A stretch of DNA of 56,180 nt from Bacteroidota bacterium (GTDB lineage: Bacteria; Bacteroidota; Bacteroidia; Chitinophagales; Chitinophagaceae): the NCBI GenBank assembly GCA_004292605.1, contig RDXK01000098.1, forward strand, positions 1-56,180. The letters are read 5' to 3'. Positions within the stretch are counted from its first letter, which is position 1; the number at the start of each line of letters is the position of its first letter. Positions 44,462 through 52,807 of this stretch are shown piece after piece. Made by a program: the position numbers and the translations under genes. Under the pieces are notes generated by a model, which saw only the letters and a program-made list of their open reading frames with translations, had not been told where the DNA came from and did no database searches.

Positions 44462-46528
44462 ATGGAACAGCAGCAGCAGGTTTTAAAGGCCTACAAGCTT
44501 ATGTGCACAGCCCGTGCCATGGCGGATATATATGAGGCCAACCGCAATATTTGCACCTATGTACACAGTACTAGCAAAGGGCATGAAGCGATTCAATTAG
44601 CCACCGCATTTCAATTACAGCATTTCGATTATGTTAGTCCATATTACCGCGACGAAAGTTTGTTGTTAGGCCTTGGTTTTACGCCGTTTCAATTGATGTG
44701 TCAATTATTGGCCAAAGGTACCGATGAGTTTAGCGGTGGCCGCACGTATTACAGTCACCCAAGTTTTAAAACCGATGGCGTAAAGCCTACCATTATACAC
44801 CAAAGTAGTGCCACTGGTATGCAGGCCATACCTACTACGGGCGTGGCACAAGCGGTGGAATATATTGCTAATAATAATGATGTAAAAAATCCTTGGCCGC
44901 ATGCTGCAAACCCTGTGGTGGTGTGCAGTTTAGGCGATAATAGTGTTACGGAAGGTGAGGTGGCTGAGGCTTGGCAATTTGCCGTATTGAAGCAATTACC
45001 TATTATTTATTTGGTGCAGGATAATGATTGGGGCATAAGTGTTACCGCAGCGGAAGCCCGTGCCATGAATGCCGCGGAATATGCCGCAGGTTTTAAAGGT
45101 ATGGCGGTGATGGAAGTAGACGGTAGCGATTTTTTAGCCAGTACGCAAGTTATGCAGCAAGCTTTTAGCTATGTGCGTACCCAGCGTAAGCCTTTGGTAG
45201 TAAGGGCTACAGTACCATTGCTTGGTCACCATACCAGCGGTGTGAGAAAAGAATTTTATCGTACGGAAGATGATTTACGTACGCATGCCCACCGCGACCC
45301 GTTTGTTTTTTTACACAGCTATTTATTACAAAATGGTTACTCGGAAACATTGCTACAAGGTTTTATAACCGAAGCTAAAGCGGCGGTGGCCAACGATTTT
45401 GAGCTGGCACAGCAACAACCGAATCCACTGCCCAATACGGTAGAACATCATGTTTTTGCACCTACTGCAGTAACGCAAGAAACGGGTACAAGAGTGCCTG
45501 CCAATGGCGAAAAAACGTTGATGGTAGATGCTGCTTTATTAGCCATAGAACAAATTATGCAGCAGCACCCTGAAGCCTTGCTGTACGGGCAAGATGTAGG
45601 GAAACGCTTAGGCGGTGTTTTTAGAGAAGCGGCCACCTTAGGCGATAAATTTGGTGATGCCCGAGTGTTTAACACGGCCATACAAGAAGCCTATATTGTA
45701 GGAAGTACAGTGGGAATGAGTGCCCTAGGTTTAAGGCCCATAGTGGAGGTGCAATTTGCCGATTATATTTATCCAGGATTTAACCAGTTGGTTACTGAAA
45801 TTAGTAAAAGCTGTTACCTAAGTAATGGCAAATTTCCAGTAAGTATGGTTTTACGGGTACCTACGGGTGCGTATGGCGGTGGCGGTCCCTACCACAGCGG
45901 AAGTGTAGAAACTACTTTACTAAGCATCAAGGGTATTAAAGTAGTATATCCTAGCAATGCGGCAGACATGTTCGGTTTAATGAAGGCCGCTTATTACGAC
46001 CCAAACCCTGTGGTAATGCTGGAGCATAAAGGCTTGTATTGGAGTAAAGTGCCCGGTACCGATGAGGCAAAAGCAGTGTTGCCAGCGGCCGATTATATGC
46101 TGCCACTAGGTAAAGCTAATTTGGTACAAAAGGCCGACGAAACTGCATTTGCCACCGGTCAAACAGTTTGTGTAATTACCTATGGAATGGGTGTATATTG
46201 GGCAAAGGCAGCAGCTAAACAATTGCAAAATACAATCGAAATTATCGACCTACGTACACTATACCCGCTAGACGAAGAATTTATTTTTGAAAGAGCAAAA
46301 CTACACGGCAAAGTGTTGGTACTTACCGAGGAGGCAGTCAATAACTCCTTTGCACAAGCACTGGCATTTAGAATTCAGGAGCAATGTTTTAGCTTTTTAG
46401 ATGCTCCGGTACAAGCTATGGGAGCATTGAACTTACCCGCCATACCCATACACGTTCACTTGGAAGCTGCCATGCTGCCAACGCCGGAGAAGCTGGTAGA
46501 AAAAATTAAAAACCTGTTGGCGTATTAG
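44462..46528 (+). CDS. fused E1 alpha/beta subunit, 2-oxoacid dehydrogenase family (second copy)
   Basis: A 688-residue protein with E1 alpha (about 1-310) and E1 beta (about 350-688) in one chain. The ThDP motif runs from GDNSVTEGE to QDNDWGIS, keeping the metal-binding Asn. The beta half contains YGQDVGKRLGGVF, RVPTGAYGGGGPYHSGS and IDLRTLYPLDEE. It is shorter than the paralogue at 36100 and only moderately similar, so the two probably serve different oxoacids (branched-chain, acetoin or pyruvate-like). No E2 or E3 gene is adjacent. Confidence 0.88.
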   Translation: MEQQQQVLKAYKLMCTARAMADIYEANRNICTYVHSTSKGHEAIQLATAFQLQHFDYVSPYYRDESLLLGLGFTPFQLMCQLLAKGTDEFSGGRTYYSHPSFKTDGVKPTIIHQSSATGMQAIPTTGVAQAVEYIANNNDVKNPWPHAANPVVVCSLGDNSVTEGEVAEAWQFAVLKQLPIIYLVQDNDWGISVTAAEARAMNAAEYAAGFKGMAVMEVDGSDFLASTQVMQQAFSYVRTQRKPLVVRATVPLLGHHTSGVRKEFYRTEDDLRTHAHRDPFVFLHSYLLQNGYSETLLQGFITEAKAAVANDFELAQQQPNPLPNTVEHHVFAPTAVTQETGTRVPANGEKTLMVDAALLAIEQIMQQHPEALLYGQDVGKRLGGVFREAATLGDKFGDARVFNTAIQEAYIVGSTVGMSALGLRPIVEVQFADYIYPGFNQLVTEISKSCYLSNGKFPVSMVLRVPTGAYGGGGPYHSGSVETTLLSIKGIKVVYPSNAADMFGLMKAAYYDPNPVVMLEHKGLYWSKVPGTDEAKAVLPAADYMLPLGKANLVQKADETAFATGQTVCVITYGMGVYWAKAAAKQLQNTIEIIDLRTLYPLDEEFIFERAKLHGKVLVLTEEAVNNSFAQALAFRIQEQCFSFLDAPVQAMGALNLPAIPIHVHLEAAMLPTPEKLVEKIKNLLAY

Positions 46529-46575
46529 GCTGGTAGCTGTATATTTGCCACCCGTTTGTAAACAAAACAAATGCT

Positions 46576-46649
46576 GGCGAGGTAGCTCAGCTGGTTAGAG
46601 CATCGGATTCATAACCCGAAGGTCGGCAGTTCAAGTCTGCTCCTCGCTA
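46576..46649 (+). tRNA. tRNA-Met (CAT)
   Basis: A 74-base cloverleaf: acceptor GGCGAGG with CCTCGCT (G1-U72 pair), D-arm AGCTCAGCTGGTTAGAGC, anticodon loop TTCATAA, T-loop TTCAAGT. CCA is not encoded. The CAT anticodon fits elongator tRNA-Met. Initiator is unlikely because G1-U72 replaces the C-A mismatch; a lysidine-modified tRNA-Ile cannot be ruled out fully. Confidence 0.95.
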
Positions 46650-46650
46650 C

Positions 46651-46676
46651 AAAAGCCCCTTTATTGGGGCTTTTTT
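46651..46676 (+). terminator. terminator after tRNA-Met
   Basis: AAAAGCCCC (46651-46659) and GGGGCTTTT (46666-46674) form a 9-bp stem with a 6-base loop and T6, two bases after the tRNA. Confidence 0.85.
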
Positions 46677-46707
46677 CATGTACTTTTACCATCAAAAAAT
46701 TTTTCAT

Positions 46708-47127
46708 ATGCAGTTTTGGTTAATGAAAAGCGAGCCTTTCAAATATAGCTGGAGCCAATTTGAGAAAGACAAGAAAACCTTTTGGGATGGGGTAAGAAAT
46801 TACCAAGCCCGAAACAACCTAAAAGCCATGAAAAAAGGCGATTTAGCGTTTTGGTACCATAGCAATGAAGGTTTAGAAATAGTGGGTTTAGCTGAGATTG
46901 TAAAAGAGGCTTATCAAGACCCAACCACCGATGAAACAGCGTGGGTAGTGGTAGATGTAAAACCTGTAGAGAAATTTAAAAAAACCATTACGCTAGCCGA
47001 AATTAAAGCACATCCTATATTAAGTGGAATGGCATTGGTAAAACAAGGGCGATTAAGTGTTTGCCCCGTTACCGATGAGGAAGCAAGGATTATACTAGCA
47101 TGGGTAGGTAGTAAATTTGGCCAATAA
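46708..47127 (+). CDS. EVE-domain protein
   Basis: A protein of about 139 residues that opens MQFWLMKSEPFKYSW, the usual start of EVE (thymocyte nuclear protein 1-like) proteins. WDGVRNYQARNNLKAMKKGD and FWYHSNEGLEIVG are also family motifs. EVE domains are PUA-like and bind modified bases in DNA or RNA. I choose the ATG at 46708 over one ten codons earlier, which lies just after the tRNA terminator. It is followed after three bases by a YjbR-family gene. Confidence 0.9.
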   Translation: MQFWLMKSEPFKYSWSQFEKDKKTFWDGVRNYQARNNLKAMKKGDLAFWYHSNEGLEIVGLAEIVKEAYQDPTTDETAWVVVDVKPVEKFKKTITLAEIKAHPILSGMALVKQGRLSVCPVTDEEARIILAWVGSKFGQ

Positions 47128-47130
47128 CCC

Positions 47131-47487
47131 ATGTACGCTACCGATAAAATAGCCGCCATCATTCAGCAATTGCCTAGTGTAACACAGGAGGTGAAATGGG
47201 AGGTAAACGAGTGTTTCTTAATAGGTGGAAAAATATTTGCGGTACGTAGTTTGGTAGAAGATTTTGCTTTTTCCATGAAGGTAACCGAAGAAGATTTTTA
47301 TGAACTCACCGAACGAGATGGGGTATTCCAAGCACCGTATTTCAAACGAAATCAGTGGGTAAAAATTTCCTTACCAAATGCACTCACTGCGGCAGAGTGG
47401 CGGCAATATTTGGGTCGGGCCTATCAATTGGTTTTCGAAAAACTTACCAAAAAGGTGAGGGAGGAAATTTTGGGTGGTTTTGAATAG
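47131..47487 (+). CDS. MmcQ/YjbR-family protein
   Basis: A 118-residue protein of the MmcQ/YjbR (CyaY-like, DUF419) family, with the opening VTQEVKWEVNECFLIGGKIFA and the later DFAFSMKV and YFKRNQWVKI strands. The fold suggests DNA binding, but the function is not established. It is in one transcript with the EVE gene. Confidence 0.85.
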   Translation: MYATDKIAAIIQQLPSVTQEVKWEVNECFLIGGKIFAVRSLVEDFAFSMKVTEEDFYELTERDGVFQAPYFKRNQWVKISLPNALTAAEWRQYLGRAYQLVFEKLTKKVREEILGGFE

Positions 47488-47554
47488 CAATAAGTTTATG
47501 AAAGTAGTTGATGTTTTGTGTTATGGCAATTCCCTTTTTTTCATCCAAAATAAC

Positions 47555-47605
47555 CTAGTACAGTAGAAAGCTAATCCAGAGGTTGGTGTCGATAATTAGT
47601 TTATG
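47555..47605 (-). pseudogene. PIN-domain toxin stub
   Basis: Immediately after the antitoxin gene, the minus strand encodes KLIIDTNLWISFLLY and then a TAG stop. IDTNLWISF is the characteristic N-terminus of PIN-family toxins of this Bacteroidota class, including the first catalytic Asp. The codon where a start is expected is CAT, and no PIN-like sequence continues in any frame. The toxin is therefore a remnant. Confidence 0.7.
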
Positions 47606-47828
47606 TTCTAACCTCATTTTTAAACCGTTTTGTTCTCACTTTTTCTACCTCCGCCGTAATTTCTTCCATTGTAGGAACCTTTGCCGATGCTTTTTTCCGA
47701 AGTTGCTTCACCACCTTCAGAAATTCATCTTCATCGGACTGTTGTGAGATTGAGATAAGATTCAAGTAAGCCAAGGTGTGCAATAGCTTATCAGCCTTCG
47801 GGTTCAATTTATTTACTTGATATGTCAT
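47601..47828 (-). CDS. antitoxin of a PIN-type toxin-antitoxin pair (toxin lost)
   Basis: A 75-residue protein. The C-terminal half (KVPTMEEITAEVEKVRTKRF) is typical of small Bacteroidota antitoxins encoded just ahead of PIN-domain toxins, and presumably wraps around the toxin. The N-terminal half (KADKLLHTLAYLNLISI) is less distinctive. The antitoxin frame is intact while only a 15-codon stub of the toxin remains. A TAAATTTG box (47836-47843) fits the -7 consensus, seven bases before the ATG. Confidence 0.75.
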   Translation of the reverse strand: MTYQVNKLNPKADKLLHTLAYLNLISISQQSDEDEFLKVVKQLRKKASAKVPTMEEITAEVEKVRTKRFKNEVRT

Positions 47829-47835
47829 AACCCGC

Positions 47836-47843
47836 CAAATTTA
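47836..47843 (-). promoter_or_regulatory. -7 box before the antitoxin gene
   Basis: TAAATTTG on the minus strand matches TAnnTTTG exactly and lies seven bases before the ATG. A -33 TTTG at the usual distance is not seen. Confidence 0.35.
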
Positions 47844-47971
47844 CTCATTATTATTAGATATAAAATAAGGTTCAATTAGCTATTCTAAACCCATTTCGGC
47901 GAAAGTAAGTGTACAAAAAAAGGAGAAAACTGTATCCGGCTTACTCCTTTAATGAAATCTAATAATCTGCC

Positions 47972-48391
47972 TTAGAAATTTCTATTTTCTTTCACCCAAT
48001 TTTTAATGTAATCTGCAATGGTTTGGGTAGTAGTGCCCGGAGGAAATAAATTGCCTACGCCTAAATTTCTTAGGGTTTGCATATCTTCTTCTGGTATTAT
48101 TCCACCGCCGGTAAGTAACACATCCGTCATATCTTTTTCCTTCATTAAAGCCATTATTTTAGGAAAAACCGTCATGTGTGCACCGCTTAAAATACTTACT
48201 CCTATGGCATCCACATCTTCCTGCAGGGCAGCGTTTACCACCATTTCAGGTGTTTGCCGTAAGCCAGTATAAATTACTTCCATACCAGCATCTCGCAGGG
48301 CGGTAGCAATTACTTTGGCACCACGGTCGTGCCCATCTAGTCCTACCTTAGCCACTAAAACCCTTACTGGGCGTGTATTTTTTTGTTCCAT
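47972..48391 (-). CDS. stand-alone cobalamin (B12)-binding domain, methylmalonyl-CoA mutase small-subunit type
   Basis: A 139-residue protein equal to the C-terminal B12-binding domain of methylmalonyl-CoA mutases. The base-off signature is [15 protein letters not shown] (DxHxxG with the cobalt-ligand His), followed by VSILSGAH and LLTGGGIIP. In two-part mutases this subunit pairs with a separate catalytic TIM barrel, which is not in this window. It starts two bases after the gltX stop, so it is in that operon although the link is unexplained. Confidence 0.9.
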   Translation of the reverse strand: MEQKNTRPVRVLVAKVGLDGHDRGAKVIATALRDAGMEVIYTGLRQTPEMVVNAALQEDVDAIGVSILSGAHMTVFPKIMALMKEKDMTDVLLTGGGIIPEEDMQTLRNLGVGNLFPPGTTTQTIADYIKNWVKENRNF

Positions 48392-48393
48392 AA

Positions 48394-49911
48394 TTACGCA
48401 AGCTGTTGTAAAGTAAACCGAATTCTAGCAATTGTTTCTTCCACTCCTATAAAAGATGCAATATCAAATACGGCAATGCCAAATTTACCACCTACCAGCA
48501 TAATACGAAAAGGCAACATTACTTCACCAATTTTCAAGTTGTTTTCTGCCGCTAAAGTTTTAAAAGCCGTTTCCAAATTGGCTGCATCTATAGCATTGGT
48601 ACTAGCTAAAAAATCTGTCCATTGTTCAAAAAAAGTATTCTTCTCCGTTGTCCACTTTTCTTGAATGGTTGCTATTTCTATTTTTTTGGGTGCCGCAAAT
48701 AAGTAAGCGGTTTGTTCTATAAATTCAGGTAATAGGGCACACCTATCTTTCACTAAATTAATTGCTTTCAAAAAGTCGCTATACGTTGCATTGGGGTAGG
48801 CTGCAGCTACAGCATCTGCTATGGGTATGGTCAATATCTCGGCGGGAGTTTTTTGTATGTAGGCGGCGTTAAACCACTTTGCTTTTTCGTAATCAAATTT
48901 TGCTCCGCTTTTGGTTACTCGTTCTATGCTAAATTTTTCGCACAGTTCTGGTAGTGAAAAAATCTCGGTTCCCGTACCATCGTTCCAGCCTAAAAGTGCT
49001 AGCATGTTTACAAATGCTTGTGGTAAAAAGCCACGTTCCTTAAAACCCGTAATGGTTTCATTAGTTTTAGGGTCGGTCCAGTCCATAGCAAACACAGGAA
49101 AACCTAGTCTTTCACCATCTCGTTTACTTAGTTTGCCATTTCCATCGGGTTTTAAAATTAGGGGTAAGTGGGCCCACTGTGGCATGGCTTCTAAGCCAAA
49201 AAGGTATTTCCACAATAGTATGTGTACAGGGGCACTTGGTAGCCATTCCTCGCCACGAAAAGCATGGGAAATTTGCATAGCAAAATCATCTACCACCACG
49301 GCTAAATGATAGGTAGGCATACCATCGGCTTTTAGTAATACCTTATCATCTAGGGTAGATGTATTAAAGTGTACTTCGCCACGTATTAAATCGGTAAACT
49401 GTATATCCTCATTAGGTTCTAGTAATATTCTAATTACATAAGGTGTGCCGTTTGCCAGCAATTTTTGCACTTCATCCGCAGGAAGTGTCAGTGAATTTTT
49501 TAGCTGTAAACGGGTGGCACTGCTATATTGAAAATTCGGAATCTGTTTGCGTTTTTCTTCTAGCTCTTCCGCCGTATCAAAAGCGTAATAGGCCTTACCC
49601 ATGGCTATTAATTTTTCCGCATATTGAGCATAGCTTGCCTTGCGTTCACTTTGCCTATACGGGGCAAAGTCGCCTCCGTGTTGCACACTCTCATCTGGCT
49701 GTATGCCACACCAAGCCAGCGTTTTGAAAATATACTCTTCGGCTCCTGGTACAAACCTTGTTTGGTCGGTATCTTCTATTCTTAGTATAAATTTTCCACC
49801 GTGTTTTTTGGCAAACAAATAATTGAATAACGCGGTACGTACACCCCCTAAATGAAGTCCGCCAGTAGGCGATGGTGCAAAACGTACTCTCACATTTTTT
49901 TGTTCCGGCAT
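48394..49911 (-). CDS. gltX: glutamyl-tRNA synthetase
   Basis: A 505-residue class I synthetase that charges tRNA-Glu. The HIGH-type motif is [19 protein letters not shown] near the N-terminus and the KMSKS-type motif is [10 protein letters not shown] around residue 260. The C-terminal anticodon-binding helical region is complete. It sits two bases after the FAD oxidoreductase gene and two before the B12-domain gene, suggesting one transcript. Confidence 0.96.
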   Translation of the reverse strand: MPEQKNVRVRFAPSPTGGLHLGGVRTALFNYLFAKKHGGKFILRIEDTDQTRFVPGAEEYIFKTLAWCGIQPDESVQHGGDFAPYRQSERKASYAQYAEKLIAMGKAYYAFDTAEELEEKRKQIPNFQYSSATRLQLKNSLTLPADEVQKLLANGTPYVIRILLEPNEDIQFTDLIRGEVHFNTSTLDDKVLLKADGMPTYHLAVVVDDFAMQISHAFRGEEWLPSAPVHILLWKYLFGLEAMPQWAHLPLILKPDGNGKLSKRDGERLGFPVFAMDWTDPKTNETITGFKERGFLPQAFVNMLALLGWNDGTGTEIFSLPELCEKFSIERVTKSGAKFDYEKAKWFNAAYIQKTPAEILTIPIADAVAAAYPNATYSDFLKAINLVKDRCALLPEFIEQTAYLFAAPKKIEIATIQEKWTTEKNTFFEQWTDFLASTNAIDAANLETAFKTLAAENNLKIGEVMLPFRIMLVGGKFGIAVFDIASFIGVEETIARIRFTLQQLA

Positions 49912-49913
49912 AG

Positions 49914-51527
49914 TTATATGATTTGTAATTTTTCTGCAATTGCTTTTATCACTCGTTCTCCATCCATACCTGCACTTACTATACCACCAGCGTATCCGGC
50001 ACCTTCGCCGCAGGGGTATAGCCCTTTCAGTTGTGTGTGTTCCAGCGTGTCCGCATTTCTAGGAATACGTACCGGAGAGGATGTTCTACTTTCCGTGGCT
50101 ACTAGTACAGCTTCATTGGTGTAGTAGCCTGTATGTAATTTTCTGTTATATAATTTTTTACCAAATAGCTGAAAACCTTGCTGTAGTGTTTTTGCTACAA
50201 ACGCTGGTAATATTTCCTGTACAGGCTGGCTGGCTAACCCTGGGTTATAGCTACAATCGGGCAGCGTACTGCTGGTTTTATTGCTACAAAAGTCGACCAA
50301 GCGTTGTGCAGGCGCTACGCTATTACCGCCACCCGCTGTATAGCATCGCTGCTCCACCCACTGCTGAAATCGCAACAGATTTAATGGATGATTTTCCTGT
50401 AAAGGTTCAGTGGTTTGTTTCTTTAAAAATTGGTAGGCTTCGTGCTGGTTTACGGTTACCACCATACCACTATTGCTAAAGGCATTATTGCGTTTGCTAG
50501 GGCTCCAGCCATTTACCACTACCTCGCCGGGCTGTGTACTAGCGGGGGCAATAATTCCACCCGGGCACATACAAAAACTAAACACACCATGCCCATTGGC
50601 TTGCTCTACTAGGCTATAGCTGGCGGGTGGTAAATACGGCCCACGGTCTACCGCGTTGTATTGAATAGCATCTATTACACTCTGCTGGTGCTCTATGCGT
50701 ACACCAAGGGCAAAGTCTTTTGCCTCAATGGCTATATTTTTCGTATATAACAATTCAAAAATATCTCTGGCGCTGTGGCCAGTAGCTAATACTAAATGTT
50801 GGCAGCTATATTGCCCTTTGCTGGTTGTAATTTCTTGTACGCCTGTGGCGGAAAATTTGATGTCTATTAACTTTTCTTCAAACTTAATTTCACCACCGCA
50901 AGCGAGTATACATTCCCGCATAGCCACAATTATGTGCGGTAATTTGTTGGTGCCTATGTGTGGGTGACTTTGGTACAAAATGGTTTCTTGGGCGCCAAAC
51001 TGTACAAAGAGTTCTAAAATTCGTTGTAGGTTGCCACGTTTATTGCTTCGGGTGTACAATTTCCCGTCGCTGTAAGTGCCGGCTCCGCCTTCGCCAAAAC
51101 AGTAGTTACTTTCAGCGTTTACTACACCTTCCTTACTTAGTAGGGCCAAATCGCGTCGCCTACTACGTACATCTTTTCCACGCTCTATTACAATGGGTTT
51201 TATACCTAGTTCCAAACATTGCAAAGCAGCAAATAAGCCTGCTGGGCCCGCACCAATAATGTGCACGGTATGTTTGGCATTATGTACTTGCTTAAACGTG
51301 TAGGTTTGCCTAGGAAGTGGTGTGGCAGGTTCATTAAAAAAAGCTAGCGCTGTAAGGTTTATCCATACTTGTGCTTTGCTACGGGCATCAATACTTTGTT
51401 TAGTAATATGGTATCCCGTTAAGTTTTGCACAGGTTCATTGGCTTCCGCGGCCAATAAAGCTTCCAGCAGCGGCGGTGTGGCGGCCTCCTGTGGCGTGCA
51501 TTTTATGTGAATGGTGCAAATAGCCAT
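49914..51527 (-). CDS. FAD-dependent dehydrogenase, uncharacterised family (COG2509-like)
   Basis: A 537-residue flavoprotein. An N-terminal extension (1-85) is followed by the FAD-binding motif HIIGAGPAGLFAALQCLELG and the ERGKDVRSRRRD segment. The long insert YCFGEGGAGTYSDGKLYTR and the C-terminal YPCGEGAGYAGGIVSAG are characteristic of this family. Its substrate is unknown. It heads the operon with gltX. Confidence 0.88.
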   Translation of the reverse strand: MAICTIHIKCTPQEAATPPLLEALLAAEANEPVQNLTGYHITKQSIDARSKAQVWINLTALAFFNEPATPLPRQTYTFKQVHNAKHTVHIIGAGPAGLFAALQCLELGIKPIVIERGKDVRSRRRDLALLSKEGVVNAESNYCFGEGGAGTYSDGKLYTRSNKRGNLQRILELFVQFGAQETILYQSHPHIGTNKLPHIIVAMRECILACGGEIKFEEKLIDIKFSATGVQEITTSKGQYSCQHLVLATGHSARDIFELLYTKNIAIEAKDFALGVRIEHQQSVIDAIQYNAVDRGPYLPPASYSLVEQANGHGVFSFCMCPGGIIAPASTQPGEVVVNGWSPSKRNNAFSNSGMVVTVNQHEAYQFLKKQTTEPLQENHPLNLLRFQQWVEQRCYTAGGGNSVAPAQRLVDFCSNKTSSTLPDCSYNPGLASQPVQEILPAFVAKTLQQGFQLFGKKLYNRKLHTGYYTNEAVLVATESRTSSPVRIPRNADTLEHTQLKGLYPCGEGAGYAGGIVSAGMDGERVIKAIAEKLQII

Positions 51528-51567
51528 AATGGGTAAGTATTTATCTTACAAAAAAGGCAGTGGTAGA

Positions 51568-51954
51568 TTAAAATGGTAATCCGTCGTCCTCAAAGTCTAC
51601 GGGTGGTGGCGGAAAATTAGCAGGTTCTGGCATAGCAGCGGGTGTACCGTTTTGTGTGCTCATACTTACTAGTTCTAAACGCCAAGCATCTAAATTAGTA
51701 ATGTAGTTATCCATCCCGTTTTTATTGTACTTAGTTCCGCGAATATTGAAACTTACTTTTACAGTATCGCCTAATTTAGCTTTGGTTACTATGGCTGTTC
51801 TATCGTTGGAGCATTGAAACTTTACGTAGTTCAATAACAGCCTACCATTCAAATCTTTCGATTCTTCAATCACAAATTCCCTTACCTTAAAAGTGGGTGT
51901 TTTTTGGGCTTCATCGCCTACAAAAATGAGTTTACCTTCTATTTCAAATGACAT
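51568..51954 (-). CDS. DUF3127-domain protein (SSB-like)
   Basis: A 128-residue protein. DUF3127 is an OB-fold-like domain of Bacteroidota (EGKLIFVGDEAQKTPTF, FVIEE, then VSFNIRGTKYNKNGMDNYIT). The tail after about residue 100 is Pro-rich and ends DFEDDGLPF, closely resembling the acidic SSB C-terminal tip (DDDIPF) that recruits DNA-repair proteins. Single-stranded DNA binding is an inference from these features. Confidence 0.85.
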   Translation of the reverse strand: MSFEIEGKLIFVGDEAQKTPTFKVREFVIEESKDLNGRLLLNYVKFQCSNDRTAIVTKAKLGDTVKVSFNIRGTKYNKNGMDNYITNLDAWRLELVSMSTQNGTPAAMPEPANFPPPPVDFEDDGLPF

Positions 51955-52057
51955 ATCACATTGATTTACTGCGAATGTAAAATTTAATTACTCATTAATC
52001 GAATTGTAATGCAGTAAACAAAACACAAACCTTAATTTCACCCTCTTTTTTACGATT

Positions 52058-52804
52058 ATGAGGTATTTCACTACACGGCTGGTTTTGGCAGGTTTTATTG
52101 GGTTATTAGGTTGTAAAACACAAGCCCCACAGCCCACAACGGTAGCTTACGAAGGAGTAAAAATTACTACCGAAGCTCCGAAGGATTCCAACGTTTTAAA
52201 AATGCTAAAGCCCTTTAGCGATAGCATTAACAAAACCATGAACAAGGTAATAGGTTTTGCAGTAAATAACTTAGCTAAAAAGCAACCAGAAAGTAATTTG
52301 GGTAACTTAATGACCGACTGTATGCTGGTACAAGCTAGTGCCACTTTTGGTATACAGGCCGATGCTGCTTTTGTAAACTATGGCGGTATCAGAAGTTATA
52401 TACCTAAAGGCGAAGTAACGGTGGGCAAAGTATATGAGTTAATGCCGTTTGATAATTTAATCGTGGTTCAAAAACTATCGGGTAAAGTATTGCTTCAATT
52501 TTTACAGCATATTACACAACGGGGCACTTGGCCTTGCAGTGGCATAAAATACACCGTAGTAAACAAGCAGCCTACCAATATTTTCATTGGTGGCAAGCCG
52601 CTAGATGAAGCTAAAGATTATTATATAGTAAATACTGATTATATAACCAGCGGTGGTGATGATTGTGATATGCTACGACCGTTTCCTGTTATGAATAAGG
52701 GTTACTTGTTTAGAGATGCATTGATAAGCTATTTTCAATTATTAACGCAGCAAGGTAAACCCATAGATGCACCCATAGAAAACAGAATTACCATAAATAA
52801 TTAA
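52058..52804 (+). CDS. 5'-nucleotidase C-terminal domain lipoprotein
   Basis: A 248-residue protein with a lipoprotein signal (lipobox near LLGCKT). It consists of the C-terminal domain of UshA/5'-nucleotidases, which binds the nucleotide base: ESNLGNLMTDCMLVQAS, the FVNYGGIRSYIPKGEVT segment, LMPFDNLIVV, and TDYITSGGDDCDM. The catalytic metal-binding domain is encoded by the next gene, three bases away, so the enzyme is split and probably reassembles in the periplasm. Confidence 0.9.
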   Translation: MRYFTTRLVLAGFIGLLGCKTQAPQPTTVAYEGVKITTEAPKDSNVLKMLKPFSDSINKTMNKVIGFAVNNLAKKQPESNLGNLMTDCMLVQASATFGIQADAAFVNYGGIRSYIPKGEVTVGKVYELMPFDNLIVVQKLSGKVLLQFLQHITQRGTWPCSGIKYTVVNKQPTNIFIGGKPLDEAKDYYIVNTDYITSGGDDCDMLRPFPVMNKGYLFRDALISYFQLLTQQGKPIDAPIENRITINN

Positions 52805-52807
52805 TAT

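Noticed and set aside
46576-46649. Initiator tRNA-Met
   Set aside because: The first acceptor pair is G-U and not the C-A mismatch of initiators, and the anticodon stem lacks three consecutive G-C pairs.
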